64,000 nt of DNA from Streptomyces sp. C10-9-1. Its GTDB lineage: Bacteria > Actinomycetota > Actinomycetes > Streptomycetales > Streptomycetaceae. The notes beneath the pieces were generated by a model. It was not told the DNA's origin. It saw only the letters and a list, made by a program, of their open reading frames with translations, and searched no databases. The DNA lies in NCBI RefSeq assembly GCF_024497955.1, contig NZ_JANHKP010000008.1, forward strand, positions 235,087-299,086, written 5' to 3'. Positions 24,016 through 31,127 of this stretch are shown piece by piece (within the stretch, counting starts at the first letter, position 1; every line of letters begins with the position of its first letter). The translations under genes were made by a program, and so were the position numbers.

Positions 24016-25074
24016 GTGCACGACCTCGCTCCTCTGGCCCGCTTCGGCCCCCTCCTCGCCACCGACCTCAGGGACGTCACCAGCGACCCCGCGGCCCTCG
24101 ACTCCTCGGGTTTCTGGGCCGTGGCCGCCGACTTCGAGGGCGGGCTGACCTGCGCGCGCTTCGGCGACGTGCGGTCGGTGCCGGTCCCCGCCCCCGAACC
24201 CGGGCGCTGGCGCGGCCCGGCGGCCGGGGAGTGGACCTCCTCGCTCGACCGCGCCGCCTACACCGCCGGAGTGCGCCGGATCCGGGCGCACATCGCGACG
24301 GGCGAGGTCTACCAGGCGAACCTGTGCCGGGTGCTGTCGGCCCCGCTGCCGGGGCCCGGAGCGGGCGACGTCGACGCGCTCGCCGCCCTGCTGGCGCAGG
24401 GCAACCCCGCCCCCTATGCAGGAACGATTCGGCTTCCGGCGCACGGAGTGGAGATCGCGAGCGCCTCCCCCGAGCTCTTCCTGCGCCGCACCGGTCGCAC
24501 GGTGGAGTCCGGCCCGATCAAGGGCACCGGCCGCACCGCCGAGGACCTGCTGGAGAAGGACCACGCCGAGAACGTGATGATCGTGGACCTGGTCCGCAAC
24601 GACCTCGGGCGCGTCTGCCGCACCGGGACCGTGACGGTGCCCGCGCTCTGCGCCGTGGAACCGCACCCGGGCCTGGTCCACCTGGTCTCCACGGTCCGGG
24701 GCGAACTCGCCCCGGGAGCCGGCTGGCCCGAGCTGCTGGCCGCGGCCTTCCCCCCGGGGTCCGTCACCGGGGCGCCCAAGTCCAGCGCCCTGAGGATCAT
24801 CGACGCCCTGGAGACCGCGCCCCGGGGGCCCTACTGCGGCGGGATCGGCTGGGTCGACGCCGACCGGGGCACCGCCTCGCTCGCCGTCGGCATCCGCACC
24901 TTCTGGATCGACCGCGGCGCCCCGGGCGGACCCCGCCTGCGCTTCGGCACCGGAGCGGGGATCACCTGGGGCTCCGACCCCGACCGGGAGTGGGAGGAGA
25001 CCGAGCTGAAGGCCTCCCGGCTGCTCGCGATAGCGTCGGGCGCGTACCAGGCGAGCGGAAGGACTGCGGGATGA
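24016..25074 (+). CDS. pabB: Aminodeoxychorismate synthase component I-like (chorismate-binding) protein
   Basis: A 352-aa member of the chorismate-utilising family. GPIKGTGR (from about residue 166), the HAENVMIVDLVRNDLGR block and PPGSVTGAPK (from about 245) form the active site. It should convert chorismate and ammonia to 4-amino-4-deoxychorismate. The N-terminal part is shorter than in E. coli PabB. The overlap with pabC (ATGA) and the lyase next door point to p-aminobenzoate for folate rather than anthranilate. No glutaminase partner is adjacent, so it must borrow one or use ammonia. GTG 24016 is supported by the leaderless promoter. Confidence 0.82.
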   Translation: MHDLAPLARFGPLLATDLRDVTSDPAALDSSGFWAVAADFEGGLTCARFGDVRSVPVPAPEPGRWRGPAAGEWTSSLDRAAYTAGVRRIRAHIATGEVYQANLCRVLSAPLPGPGAGDVDALAALLAQGNPAPYAGTIRLPAHGVEIASASPELFLRRTGRTVESGPIKGTGRTAEDLLEKDHAENVMIVDLVRNDLGRVCRTGTVTVPALCAVEPHPGLVHLVSTVRGELAPGAGWPELLAAAFPPGSVTGAPKSSALRIIDALETAPRGPYCGGIGWVDADRGTASLAVGIRTFWIDRGAPGGPRLRFGTGAGITWGSDPDREWEETELKASRLLAIASGAYQASGRTAG

Positions 25075-25895
25075 GGCTCTGGGTCAACGGTGGCCTCCGG
25101 GACGTCGAGGACGCCCGGGTGTCCGTGCTCGACCACGGCATGACCGTGGGCGACGGGATCTTCGAGACCGTCAAGGCGGTGCGCGGGCGGCCCTTCGCCC
25201 TCACCCGCCACCTGGAGCGGCTCACCCGGTCCGCGCACGGGCTGGGCCTGCCCGAGCCCGACCACGACGAGATCCGGCACGCCTGCGCGGCGGTCCTGGA
25301 CGCCAACCCGATGCCGCTCGGCCGCCTGCGCATCACCTACACCGGCGGCCTCTCCCCGCTCGGCTCGGACCGCGGCACCGACGGCCCCACCCTGGTGGTC
25401 GCCCTCGGCGCGACGGCGGAGCGCCCCGACACCACCGCCGTGGTCACCGTGCCCTGGACCCGCAACGAACGCGGTGCCCTCGCCGGGCTGAAGACCACCT
25501 CCTACGCGGAGAACGTGGTCGCCCTCGCCCGCGCCCACGAGCAGGGCGCCTCCGAGGCGCTGTTCGCCAACACCGTCGGGCGGCTGTGCGAGGGCACCGG
25601 CTCCAACGTCTTCGTCGTACTCGACGGCGAGATCCACACCCCGCCCCTCGCCTCCGGCTGCCTGGCCGGCATCACCCGCGCCCTGGCCGCGGAGTGGACG
25701 GGCGCCCGCGAGACCGACCTGCCGATGGACGTCCTCCACCGCGCGCAGGAGGTGTTCCTCACCTCGACCCTCCGCGACGTGCAGGCCGTGGTCCGGATCG
25801 ACGGGAGGGAGTCGGGGACGGCCCCCGGGCCCGTCACCGCCAAGGCCATGCGGATCTTCCGGGAGCGCGCGGCGGCCGAGCCCGACCCCCGCTGA
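25071..25895 (+). CDS. pabC: Aminodeoxychorismate lyase, class IV PLP aminotransferase fold
   Basis: A 274-aa PLP enzyme removing pyruvate from aminodeoxychorismate to give p-aminobenzoate. The PLP-binding lysine is K141 in GLKTTSYAEN; the phosphate-binding EGTGSNVF and the LASGCLAGITR block are typical of class IV. Branched-chain or D-amino-acid aminotransferases share this fold, but the 4-nt overlap with pabB makes PabC the best call. It ends this two-gene folate operon. Confidence 0.82.
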   Translation: MRLWVNGGLRDVEDARVSVLDHGMTVGDGIFETVKAVRGRPFALTRHLERLTRSAHGLGLPEPDHDEIRHACAAVLDANPMPLGRLRITYTGGLSPLGSDRGTDGPTLVVALGATAERPDTTAVVTVPWTRNERGALAGLKTTSYAENVVALARAHEQGASEALFANTVGRLCEGTGSNVFVVLDGEIHTPPLASGCLAGITRALAAEWTGARETDLPMDVLHRAQEVFLTSTLRDVQAVVRIDGRESGTAPGPVTAKAMRIFRERAAAEPDPR

Positions 25896-25962
25896 TCCGG
25901 CGGCACCGGCTCGGCGGAATTGGGTGGTGTCGGGCGCCCCGGAGGCAGGTAGAAACACCTCG

Positions 25963-26799
25963 ATGACGACGACACTGCGGCCCACCGGGCCGATACGGCG
26001 GTCGGAGGGCGCGCTCGCCCGGGACTACGACGTGTGCGTGAACGGCAGGCCCGTGGGCGCGGTCGCCCTGGCCGCCGAGCCCGGGCCCGGGATCACGGTC
26101 GGCCGCATCCTCTCGCTGCACGTCGAGCCGCCCGACCGCGGCCGGGGCAGGGGCACGGTCGCGGCCCTCGCCGCGGAGGAGGTACTGCGCGGCTGGGACT
26201 GCGCCGAGGTCCGCATCGCGGTCGAGGAGGGGGCGGAGCCCGCCCTGCGGCTCGCGGGTGCGCTCGGCTACACCGCGCGCGCCCGCTCGATGGCCAAGCA
26301 GACGGGCGGACCGCCGCCCGCCCCGTCCGACGGCGCCGAGGCCCGGCCCCTGGACCCGGCGGACTACGACCGCTGGCGCCGGGCGGCGGTCGGCTCCTTC
26401 GCCAGGACCCTGGCCGCCCAGGGCTTCCCCGAGGCCGCGGCCCTCGCCCACTCCGAGCGGGCGCACGCCGGGCTCCTCCCCGAGGGCCTCGCCACCCCCG
26501 GGACCCGGATCCTGTGCCTGTACGCCGCGGGGGAGTGCGTCGGCCGGATCTGGGTCGCCGAGCGCGACGCCGGCCGGGGCGCCCGGGAGGCCTTCGTCCT
26601 CGACGTCGAGGTGGCGGAACCGCACCGCGGCCGCGGACACGGCCGGACCCTGATGCTGCTCGCCGAGCGCACCGCGCGCGAGGCCGGTCTGGAGCGCGTC
26701 GGGCTCAACGTCTTCGAGGGCAACACCCCCGCCCTGCGGCTCTACGAGTCCCTGGGGTACCGCACCACCCACCGCAACCTCGCCAAGCGGCTGCTCTGA
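25963..26799 (+). CDS. Tandem-GNAT N-acetyltransferase
   Basis: A 278-aa protein with two GNAT domains in a row. The first (about 1-110) has HVEPPDRGRGRGTVAAL, the second (about 120-278) has VEVAEPHRGRGHGRTLMLL and ends in NTPALRLYESLGYRT. Tandem GNATs often keep one active copy; here both Arg/Gly acetyl-CoA loops look intact. The substrate is unknown. ATG 25963 is 7 nt after TAGAAA, a weak -10-like hexamer, and the only GGAGG is 17 nt away, so initiation may be leaderless. It lies 67 nt after pabC. Confidence 0.78.
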   Translation: MTTTLRPTGPIRRSEGALARDYDVCVNGRPVGAVALAAEPGPGITVGRILSLHVEPPDRGRGRGTVAALAAEEVLRGWDCAEVRIAVEEGAEPALRLAGALGYTARARSMAKQTGGPPPAPSDGAEARPLDPADYDRWRRAAVGSFARTLAAQGFPEAAALAHSERAHAGLLPEGLATPGTRILCLYAAGECVGRIWVAERDAGRGAREAFVLDVEVAEPHRGRGHGRTLMLLAERTAREAGLERVGLNVFEGNTPALRLYESLGYRTTHRNLAKRLL

Positions 26800-26908
26800 C
26801 GGGCCCGGCGGGGGCCCGGCGGGGCGAGGGGCACCGCCGGACCACCGTGCGGCGGGGTCGCCGGGGCGCCGGCGGACCGGTGTCTCGCGCTCGGCCGCGG
26901 TGGCCGCC

Positions 26909-27439
26909 CTACAGCTGGTCCCCCGTGCCGGCCGGTTTCGGCGGATGCGTCCCACCACCGTCCTTGATGTCCTGCTTGCACGAGGGGCGGCGGTAGGACT
27001 GGTCGTTGGGGATCAACAGGACCCCGGCCACCTGCCCGGGGTGCTCGACCGCGAGCCAGACCTCGCCCGTGAGGGCGCCGTCCGGCTCGTGCCGCGCCCC
27101 GGGCGCGTAGACCGCCTGGCAGCCCAGTGCCACGCGGTCCTTGTCGACGGCGCAGGCGTCCACTGTCGGGCCGGATGTCCGGCCGGCGCCGTCGAAGCGA
27201 TAGCGGAAGTGGACCTCGTCGCCTTCGGACGGCGCCTGCGGGTGGGGCCGGAGGCGCCAGTCGACAATCTCGGCGGTGACGCCGAGACGCTGCCCGTACA
27301 CGTCCTCGACCTGCACCCTGACACCGGCCTCACCGCGCTCCGCGGCCGTGTCGGTGCAGCCCCAGTGGGAGGAGCAGCCGGACAGGGCGGCAAGCACCAG
27401 AGCCAGCGGGGCACCGGTACGTACCCGTGCGGGAATCAC
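26909..27439 (-). CDS. Putative secreted lipoprotein
   Basis: A 176-aa protein with a basic start, a hydrophobic stretch and lipobox LSGC (C22). The mature part has four further Cys, probably two disulfides, and a sandwich-like pattern (VRVQVEDVYGQRLGV, EVWLAVEHPGQVAGVLLIP). No family is recognised. It lies downstream of a DsbA/FrnE-like gene on the same strand, which is suggestive given its cysteines, although a loopless palindrome separates the two. Confidence 0.65.
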   Translation of the reverse strand: MIPARVRTGAPLALVLAALSGCSSHWGCTDTAAERGEAGVRVQVEDVYGQRLGVTAEIVDWRLRPHPQAPSEGDEVHFRYRFDGAGRTSGPTVDACAVDKDRVALGCQAVYAPGARHEPDGALTGEVWLAVEHPGQVAGVLLIPNDQSYRRPSCKQDIKDGGGTHPPKPAGTGDQL

Positions 27440-27550
27440 CGAGACGGCCCCCGGCCGAAACGGGGGCGGGGCGGAGTGTTCCCGGGAGCGGCGACCGCGG
27501 GCGCCCGGGCAGCGCCGGCGGCCGCCCCGCCGGCCGAAGGAGTGCCGGAG

Positions 27551-27586
27551 ACCGCCCCGTGGGCCCGCGCGGGCCCACGGGGCGGT
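27551..27586. terminator. Loopless 36-bp perfect palindrome
   Basis: Bases 27551-27568 are the exact reverse complement of 27569-27586. It lies 12 bp beyond the stop of the DsbA-like gene, so it probably ends that transcript. Confidence 0.7.
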
Positions 27587-27598
27587 ACGCCCGGGGAC

Positions 27599-28120
27599 CT
27601 ACGCACGGGGGGCCGCGGCCAGCAGGCGGTCGGCGATCTCCTCGATCCGTCCGCGCAGCCCCTCCTGGCTCACGCCGCCGTCCAGGCGGACCCCGTCGAC
27701 GACGTACGTCGGCGTCCCCGTGACGCCGAGCGCCTTCCCCTCGGCCTGGTCGGCGTCGACCACCAGGATGTGCCGCCCGTCGACCAGGGAGGTGTCGACC
27801 TCCTCGGCATCGAGGCCCAGCTCCTGCGCCAGCTCGACCAGCACCTCCTCGCCCCGTCGCGACAGTTCCCCGGTGCGCGCCAGGAGCGCCTCCGCATAGT
27901 CCCGGCCCCGCCCCTGGACGGCCGCCTCCTCCGCCGCCTGCGCCGCGGCGAAGGCATGGCGGTTCTTCTCCAGGGGGAAGTGGCGCAGCCGCAGCTCGAT
28001 CCGGTCGCCGTAGCGCTCGCGCAGGGCGCGGACGTCGTCCTGCGCGCGGTGGCAGTCGGGGCACTGGAGGTCGCACCAGACGTCGACGACGACCGGGGGA
28101 GTGGAGGGGGAATCGCTCAT
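27599..28120 (-). CDS. DsbA/FrnE-like thioredoxin-fold oxidoreductase
   Basis: A 173-aa thioredoxin-fold protein with a CPDC active site (residues 20-23) right after the first strand, a helical insertion, and the cis-Pro motif TGTPTYVVDG near the C-terminus. It has no signal peptide, so it should be cytosolic, as in the FrnE group of disulfide isomerases, or act on a small-molecule substrate. ATG 28120 lies 6 nt after AAGACT and may be leaderless; only a weak ribosome site is present. It is divergent from the next membrane-protein gene. Confidence 0.8.
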   Translation of the reverse strand: MSDSPSTPPVVVDVWCDLQCPDCHRAQDDVRALRERYGDRIELRLRHFPLEKNRHAFAAAQAAEEAAVQGRGRDYAEALLARTGELSRRGEEVLVELAQELGLDAEEVDTSLVDGRHILVVDADQAEGKALGVTGTPTYVVDGVRLDGGVSQEGLRGRIEEIADRLLAAAPRA

Positions 28121-28333
28121 GGCCCCAGTCTTCCACCCGCCCCGGGGCCGCCGCCCACCGCCCGCAGGCCCGGCCGGGGTACGTCCGCGCACGTCGCCGC
28201 GGGACCTGAGGAGGAGAACACCCCGGAGTTCTCCCTGAGGCGGGCCCGCACCGTGGCCCCGGACCCCGGCGACGGTGCAGGATGGAAAGGGACGACACCG
28301 ACACCCGTCGTCCCGCCGACCCTGGAGGACCGG

Positions 28334-28768
28334 ATGCTTGCCGAGACCATCTGCTCCGCGGTGGCCGCGGCCGGGCTGGGCATCGCCGCGGTGACGGCGT
28401 ACCGCAGGCGCTTCCTCGCCGCCGCCCGTATCGCCGCCTACTCCCTCGTCCCCCTCGGCCTGGTGCTCACCGGTGCGGTCGAGTGGGCCGTCGACACGGC
28501 CTTCAGCCCCTCCGCGTGGGCGGGCTTCGGCCTGCTCGGCGGCGCGTGGCTGCTCTTCGCCGCCACCCGCGTCACCGAGCGGAGGCGCGCCGCGAAGGCG
28601 GTGCCCCCGGCGGCCGGGCCCGCCCCGCGCGGCGGGGCCGTGGCGCCCGGCGCCGCGGCGCCGTCCCTCGGGTCCGGCGCGGAGGCGCACGGCCGCACGC
28701 GGAGGAAGGAGACCGCCGAGGACGACTTCAGCGACATCGAGGCGATCCTCAAGAAGCACGGCATCTGA
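28334..28768 (+). CDS. Hypothetical membrane protein with charged C-terminal tail
   Basis: A 144-aa protein with two or three hydrophobic helices in residues 1-80 (AETICSAVAAAGLGIAAV, YSLVPLGLVLTGAV, WAGFGLLGGAWLLF), then a Pro/Ala linker and a charged end DDFSDIEAILKKHGI that looks like a docking helix. GGAGG lies 5 nt before ATG 28334. No function can be assigned. Confidence 0.65.
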   Translation: MLAETICSAVAAAGLGIAAVTAYRRRFLAAARIAAYSLVPLGLVLTGAVEWAVDTAFSPSAWAGFGLLGGAWLLFAATRVTERRRAAKAVPPAAGPAPRGGAVAPGAAAPSLGSGAEAHGRTRRKETAEDDFSDIEAILKKHGI

Positions 28769-28787
28769 CACCCGTCGCCGCGACCCG

Positions 28788-28813
28788 CGGCGGCCGTCCC
28801 GGCACGGCCGCCG
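28788..28813 (+). terminator. Hairpin terminator
   Basis: A perfect 10-bp stem (28788-28797 with 28804-28813) and a 6-nt loop, 20 nt after the stop. Confidence 0.5.
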
Positions 28814-28918
28814 GGGTGCGGCCATCTGCGCGAAGGGACACGGGATCTGGTGAACTCCCGTGCTCCAGGACGGGGTTGGTGCTCTGCGGCCCCTCGGCTG
28901 CGTCATGATCTCTACGAG

Positions 28919-29071
28919 ATGCTCGATACCTCACGGGGCCAGTCCCCCGCACCGACCCGCGAGCCGCGCGGCTGCCTGTTCGCCCTCTCCCAGCCACCCC
29001 TGATGATCTTCCTCGCGGTGATCGGGGTCCTGCTGCTGCTGGCGGCCCTCCATGACCTGTTCCTGCTGTGA
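28919..29071 (+). CDS. Small single-pass membrane protein
   Basis: A 50-aa protein: a hydrophilic first half and one strong helix (about 28-48, LMIFLAVIGVLLLLAAL). ATG 28919 lies 7 nt after TGATCT, so it may be leaderless; an in-frame earlier start at 28850 would add a Cys/Arg-rich stretch that looks non-coding. It is convergent with the CGNR gene. Function is unknown. Confidence 0.5.
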   Translation: MLDTSRGQSPAPTREPRGCLFALSQPPLMIFLAVIGVLLLLAALHDLFLL

Positions 29072-29086
29072 GCGGCGGCCCGGCCG

Positions 29087-29644
29087 TCAGCCCGCGGCCT
29101 CCCGGCGGCGCGCCCGGTAGGCCGCCACGTGCAGCCGGTTGCCGCAGGTGCGGCTGTCGCAGTAGCGGCGCGAACGGTTGCGGGACAGGTCGACGAAGGC
29201 CCGCCCGCAGCCGGGCGCCTCGCAGCGGCGCAGCCGCTCCTTCTCGCCGGCCACGACGATGAAGGCGAGCGCCATCCCGCAGTCGGCGGCGAGGTGGTCG
29301 GCCACGGAGGCGCCGGGTGCGAAGTAGTGCACATGCCAGTCGTAGCCGTCGTGGTCGGTGAGCTGGGGCGTGGTGCCCGCCGCGGCCACCAGGTCGTTGA
29401 TCAGCCCGGCCGCGCTCCGGCTGTCCGGTGCCGCGAAGACCTCCGCGAAGCCGTCCCTGATCCCCTGCACCGCCCTCAGGTCGCGGGGGCCCAGCCGGTC
29501 CACGTCGCTGACGTTGTGCCGGCGGACGAACTCGTCGAGCGCCGCGACGTCCGCGAGTCCGTCCTCGCGGTCGTCTTCGGGCGCGGTGTTCACCAGATCG
29601 ACGACCGCGTCGAGGGCGACGCGGGTGTCGTGGGGAATCAGCAC
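29087..29644 (-). CDS. CGNR zinc-finger / ABATE-domain transcriptional regulator
   Basis: A 185-aa protein. The N-terminal two thirds is the helical ABATE-type sensor domain. The C-terminal zinc finger has C141, C146, C162 and C167, the last in the CGNR signature, followed by the DNA-contacting HVAAYRARRR. Such proteins are predicted stress-responsive regulators. Its own promoter must lie between 29645 and the hairpins at 29716-29818. No target is obvious apart from itself and its neighbours. Confidence 0.85.
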   Translation of the reverse strand: MLIPHDTRVALDAVVDLVNTAPEDDREDGLADVAALDEFVRRHNVSDVDRLGPRDLRAVQGIRDGFAEVFAAPDSRSAAGLINDLVAAAGTTPQLTDHDGYDWHVHYFAPGASVADHLAADCGMALAFIVVAGEKERLRRCEAPGCGRAFVDLSRNRSRRYCDSRTCGNRLHVAAYRARRREAAG

Positions 29645-29715
29645 GTTTCGCTCCCTGGGCTGCCGCGGGCCGGTGCCCGCCGAATTGCGCCGACTCTAGC
29701 GGTTCGTGCCCGGAC

Positions 29716-29767
29716 GGCATTCGGCGCCGTCGCCACGGTGGATTCCGTGGCGACGGCGCCGAATGCC
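29716..29767 (-). terminator. Long hairpin: 23-bp perfect stem
   Basis: Bases 29716-29738 pair exactly with 29745-29767 around a 6-nt loop. It lies between ssgB and the CGNR gene on the same strand. With the second hairpin (29788-29818) it insulates the downstream gene. Confidence 0.7.
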
Positions 29768-29787
29768 TCCGCAGGGGAGGATCCGCG

Positions 29788-29818
29788 CGGCGCCGTCTCC
29801 CCGAGACGGACGGCGCCG
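29788..29818 (-). terminator. ssgB-proximal terminator
   Basis: A 10-bp perfect stem (29788-29797 with 29809-29818), 11-nt loop, 20 nt past the ssgB stop. Confidence 0.6.
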
Positions 29819-29837
29819 GGCGGTTCTAACGCCTGGC

Positions 29838-30251
29838 TCAGTTCTCGGCCAGGATGTGCGAGAGCTCCGTGTCGAGATCGAAATGCCGGTGCTCGGTGCC
29901 GGGAGGCACCGCGGCGTCGGTCCGCTTCAGGAACGACTCGAGGGCCCGCGCCGGGGCCTCGAGGAGGGCTTCCCCTTCCGGGGAGCTCAGGGCGATGCAG
30001 ACGACGCCCTGACCGTGGCTCCGGGACGGCCAGACACGGACGTCGCCGGTGCCGGTGGGCCTGTGGAGACCCTCGGCGAGCAGGTCGCGGGCGAAGACCC
30101 ATTCGACCGTCTCTTCGGCTCCGGTGTGGAAGGTGGCGTGCACGGCATAGGGATCGGCCGTGTCATACCGCAGGCCCGCGGGTACAGGCAGTGAGGACTC
30201 GCTCGATACAACGAGGCGCAGGTGCAGCTCGCAGCTGACCGTGGTGTTCAT
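29838..30251 (-). CDS. ssgB: Sporulation and cell-division protein SsgB
   Basis: A 137-aa protein, exactly the length of SsgB and closely matching its sequence (MNTTVSCELHLRLVV start, PYAVHATFHTG, EWVFARDLLAEG, GQGVVCIALSSPEG, DTELSHILAEN end). SsgB is the archetype SALP protein: it is placed at future septum sites with SsgA and recruits FtsZ to start sporulation-specific division in aerial hyphae. ATG 30251 is the conserved start. In S. coelicolor transcription depends on the stress/development sigma factor SigH; I could not pick out a convincing SigH promoter here. It is divergent from a TIGR02611 membrane gene, and two terminators follow. Confidence 0.97.
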   Translation of the reverse strand: MNTTVSCELHLRLVVSSESSLPVPAGLRYDTADPYAVHATFHTGAEETVEWVFARDLLAEGLHRPTGTGDVRVWPSRSHGQGVVCIALSSPEGEALLEAPARALESFLKRTDAAVPPGTEHRHFDLDTELSHILAEN

Positions 30252-30428
30252 AAGCGCCAGGGCCTTTCGCTCAGTGTGCGCTCGGGGATTCGCACGTCGG
30301 CGAAATCGACATGCCACCTACGGTGCCGTTGTAAACCCCTCTGACCGTTTTGTGATGCCTCGCGTCCCTCGTACGGCGGGGGATTACCGTGCGCAATGCG
30401 CCCATCCTGGTGATCGGGTGCGATCCGG

Positions 30429-30434
30429 TAAGTT
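30429..30434 (+). promoter_or_regulatory. -10 box (TAAGTT) of a leaderless TIGR02611 transcript
   Basis: TAAGTT, 7 nt, then ATG 30442; no ribosome site. Confidence 0.5.
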
Positions 30435-30441
30435 GGGCCCC

Positions 30442-30933
30442 ATGCGAGCGGAGAGTGACGAGCGGGACGAGGCTGTCGCCATGACGGCGCGCCGCCCCGC
30501 AACGGGGGACGTGACCACGGATGCGGCGTCGGCGCCCCAGGCGCCCGAGGAGGAGGACGAGCGGCCGCTCGGCTCCCGGGCGCCGCACTTCATCAAGAGA
30601 TCCAGGACCCTGCACATCAGCTGGCAGGTCGGCGTCTTCGTCGTCGGCCTCGCGGTCGTCTGCGCGGGCGCCGCCATGCTCGTGCTGCCGGGCCCCGGCT
30701 GGGTCGTGATCTTCGCCGGTATGGCGATCTGGGCGACCGAGTTCGTCTGGGCGCAGCTGGTGCTGCGCTGGACCAAGCGGAAGGTCACCGAGGCCGCCCA
30801 GCGCGCCCTGGACCCGCGGGTCAGGCGCCGCAACATCATCCTGACCGTGGTCGGCCTGGTGATCGCGGGGGGCCTGTGCGGCTTCTACCTGTGGACGTTC
30901 GGCCTCGTCCTGCCGTGGCGGATCGAGAGCTGA
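30442..30933 (+). CDS. TIGR02611-family transmembrane protein
   Basis: A 163-aa actinobacterial membrane protein. An acidic N-terminus (to about residue 50) precedes a close pair of helices (WQVGVFVVGLAVVCAGAA and WVVIFAGMAIWATEF, joined by LVLPGPG), a basic cytoplasmic loop and a last helix (LTVVGLVIAGGLCGFYLW). The PGPGW hairpin is the family hallmark. Function is unknown. It is transcribed away from ssgB, and its stop is about 75 nt before a tRNA gene. Confidence 0.82.
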   Translation: MRAESDERDEAVAMTARRPATGDVTTDAASAPQAPEEEDERPLGSRAPHFIKRSRTLHISWQVGVFVVGLAVVCAGAAMLVLPGPGWVVIFAGMAIWATEFVWAQLVLRWTKRKVTEAAQRALDPRVRRRNIILTVVGLVIAGGLCGFYLWTFGLVLPWRIES

Positions 30934-31009
30934 TCCCCGCGCGGCGGACGGCCGGTCCGGCGGTGGTGCCGGGGCCCCTCTGACATGGGGTAATGTGTGC
31001 CGTGCGCCC

Positions 31010-31081
31010 GGGCGATTAGCTCAGCGGGAGAGCGCTTCGTTCACACCGAAGAGGTCACTGGTTCGATCCCAGTATCGCCCA
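31010..31081 (+). tRNA. tRNA-Val (anticodon CAC), copy 1
   Basis: A 72-nt cloverleaf: acceptor GGGCGAT/ATCGCCC, anticodon stem CTTCG/CGAAG with loop TTCACAC, discriminator A, no encoded CCA. A TAATGT -10 box is at 30991-30996. Confidence 0.95.
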
Positions 31082-31086
31082 CCGAA

Positions 31087-31124
31087 CCGAGGGCCCCGGG
31101 GACATCCGTCCCCGGGGCCCTCGG
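31087..31124. terminator. Bidirectional terminator between tRNA-Val and the convergent membrane gene
   Basis: A perfect 17-bp stem (31087-31103 with 31108-31124), ATCC loop, 6 bp after the tRNA and 3 bp before the opposing stop codon. Confidence 0.75.
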
Positions 31125-31127
31125 CGT

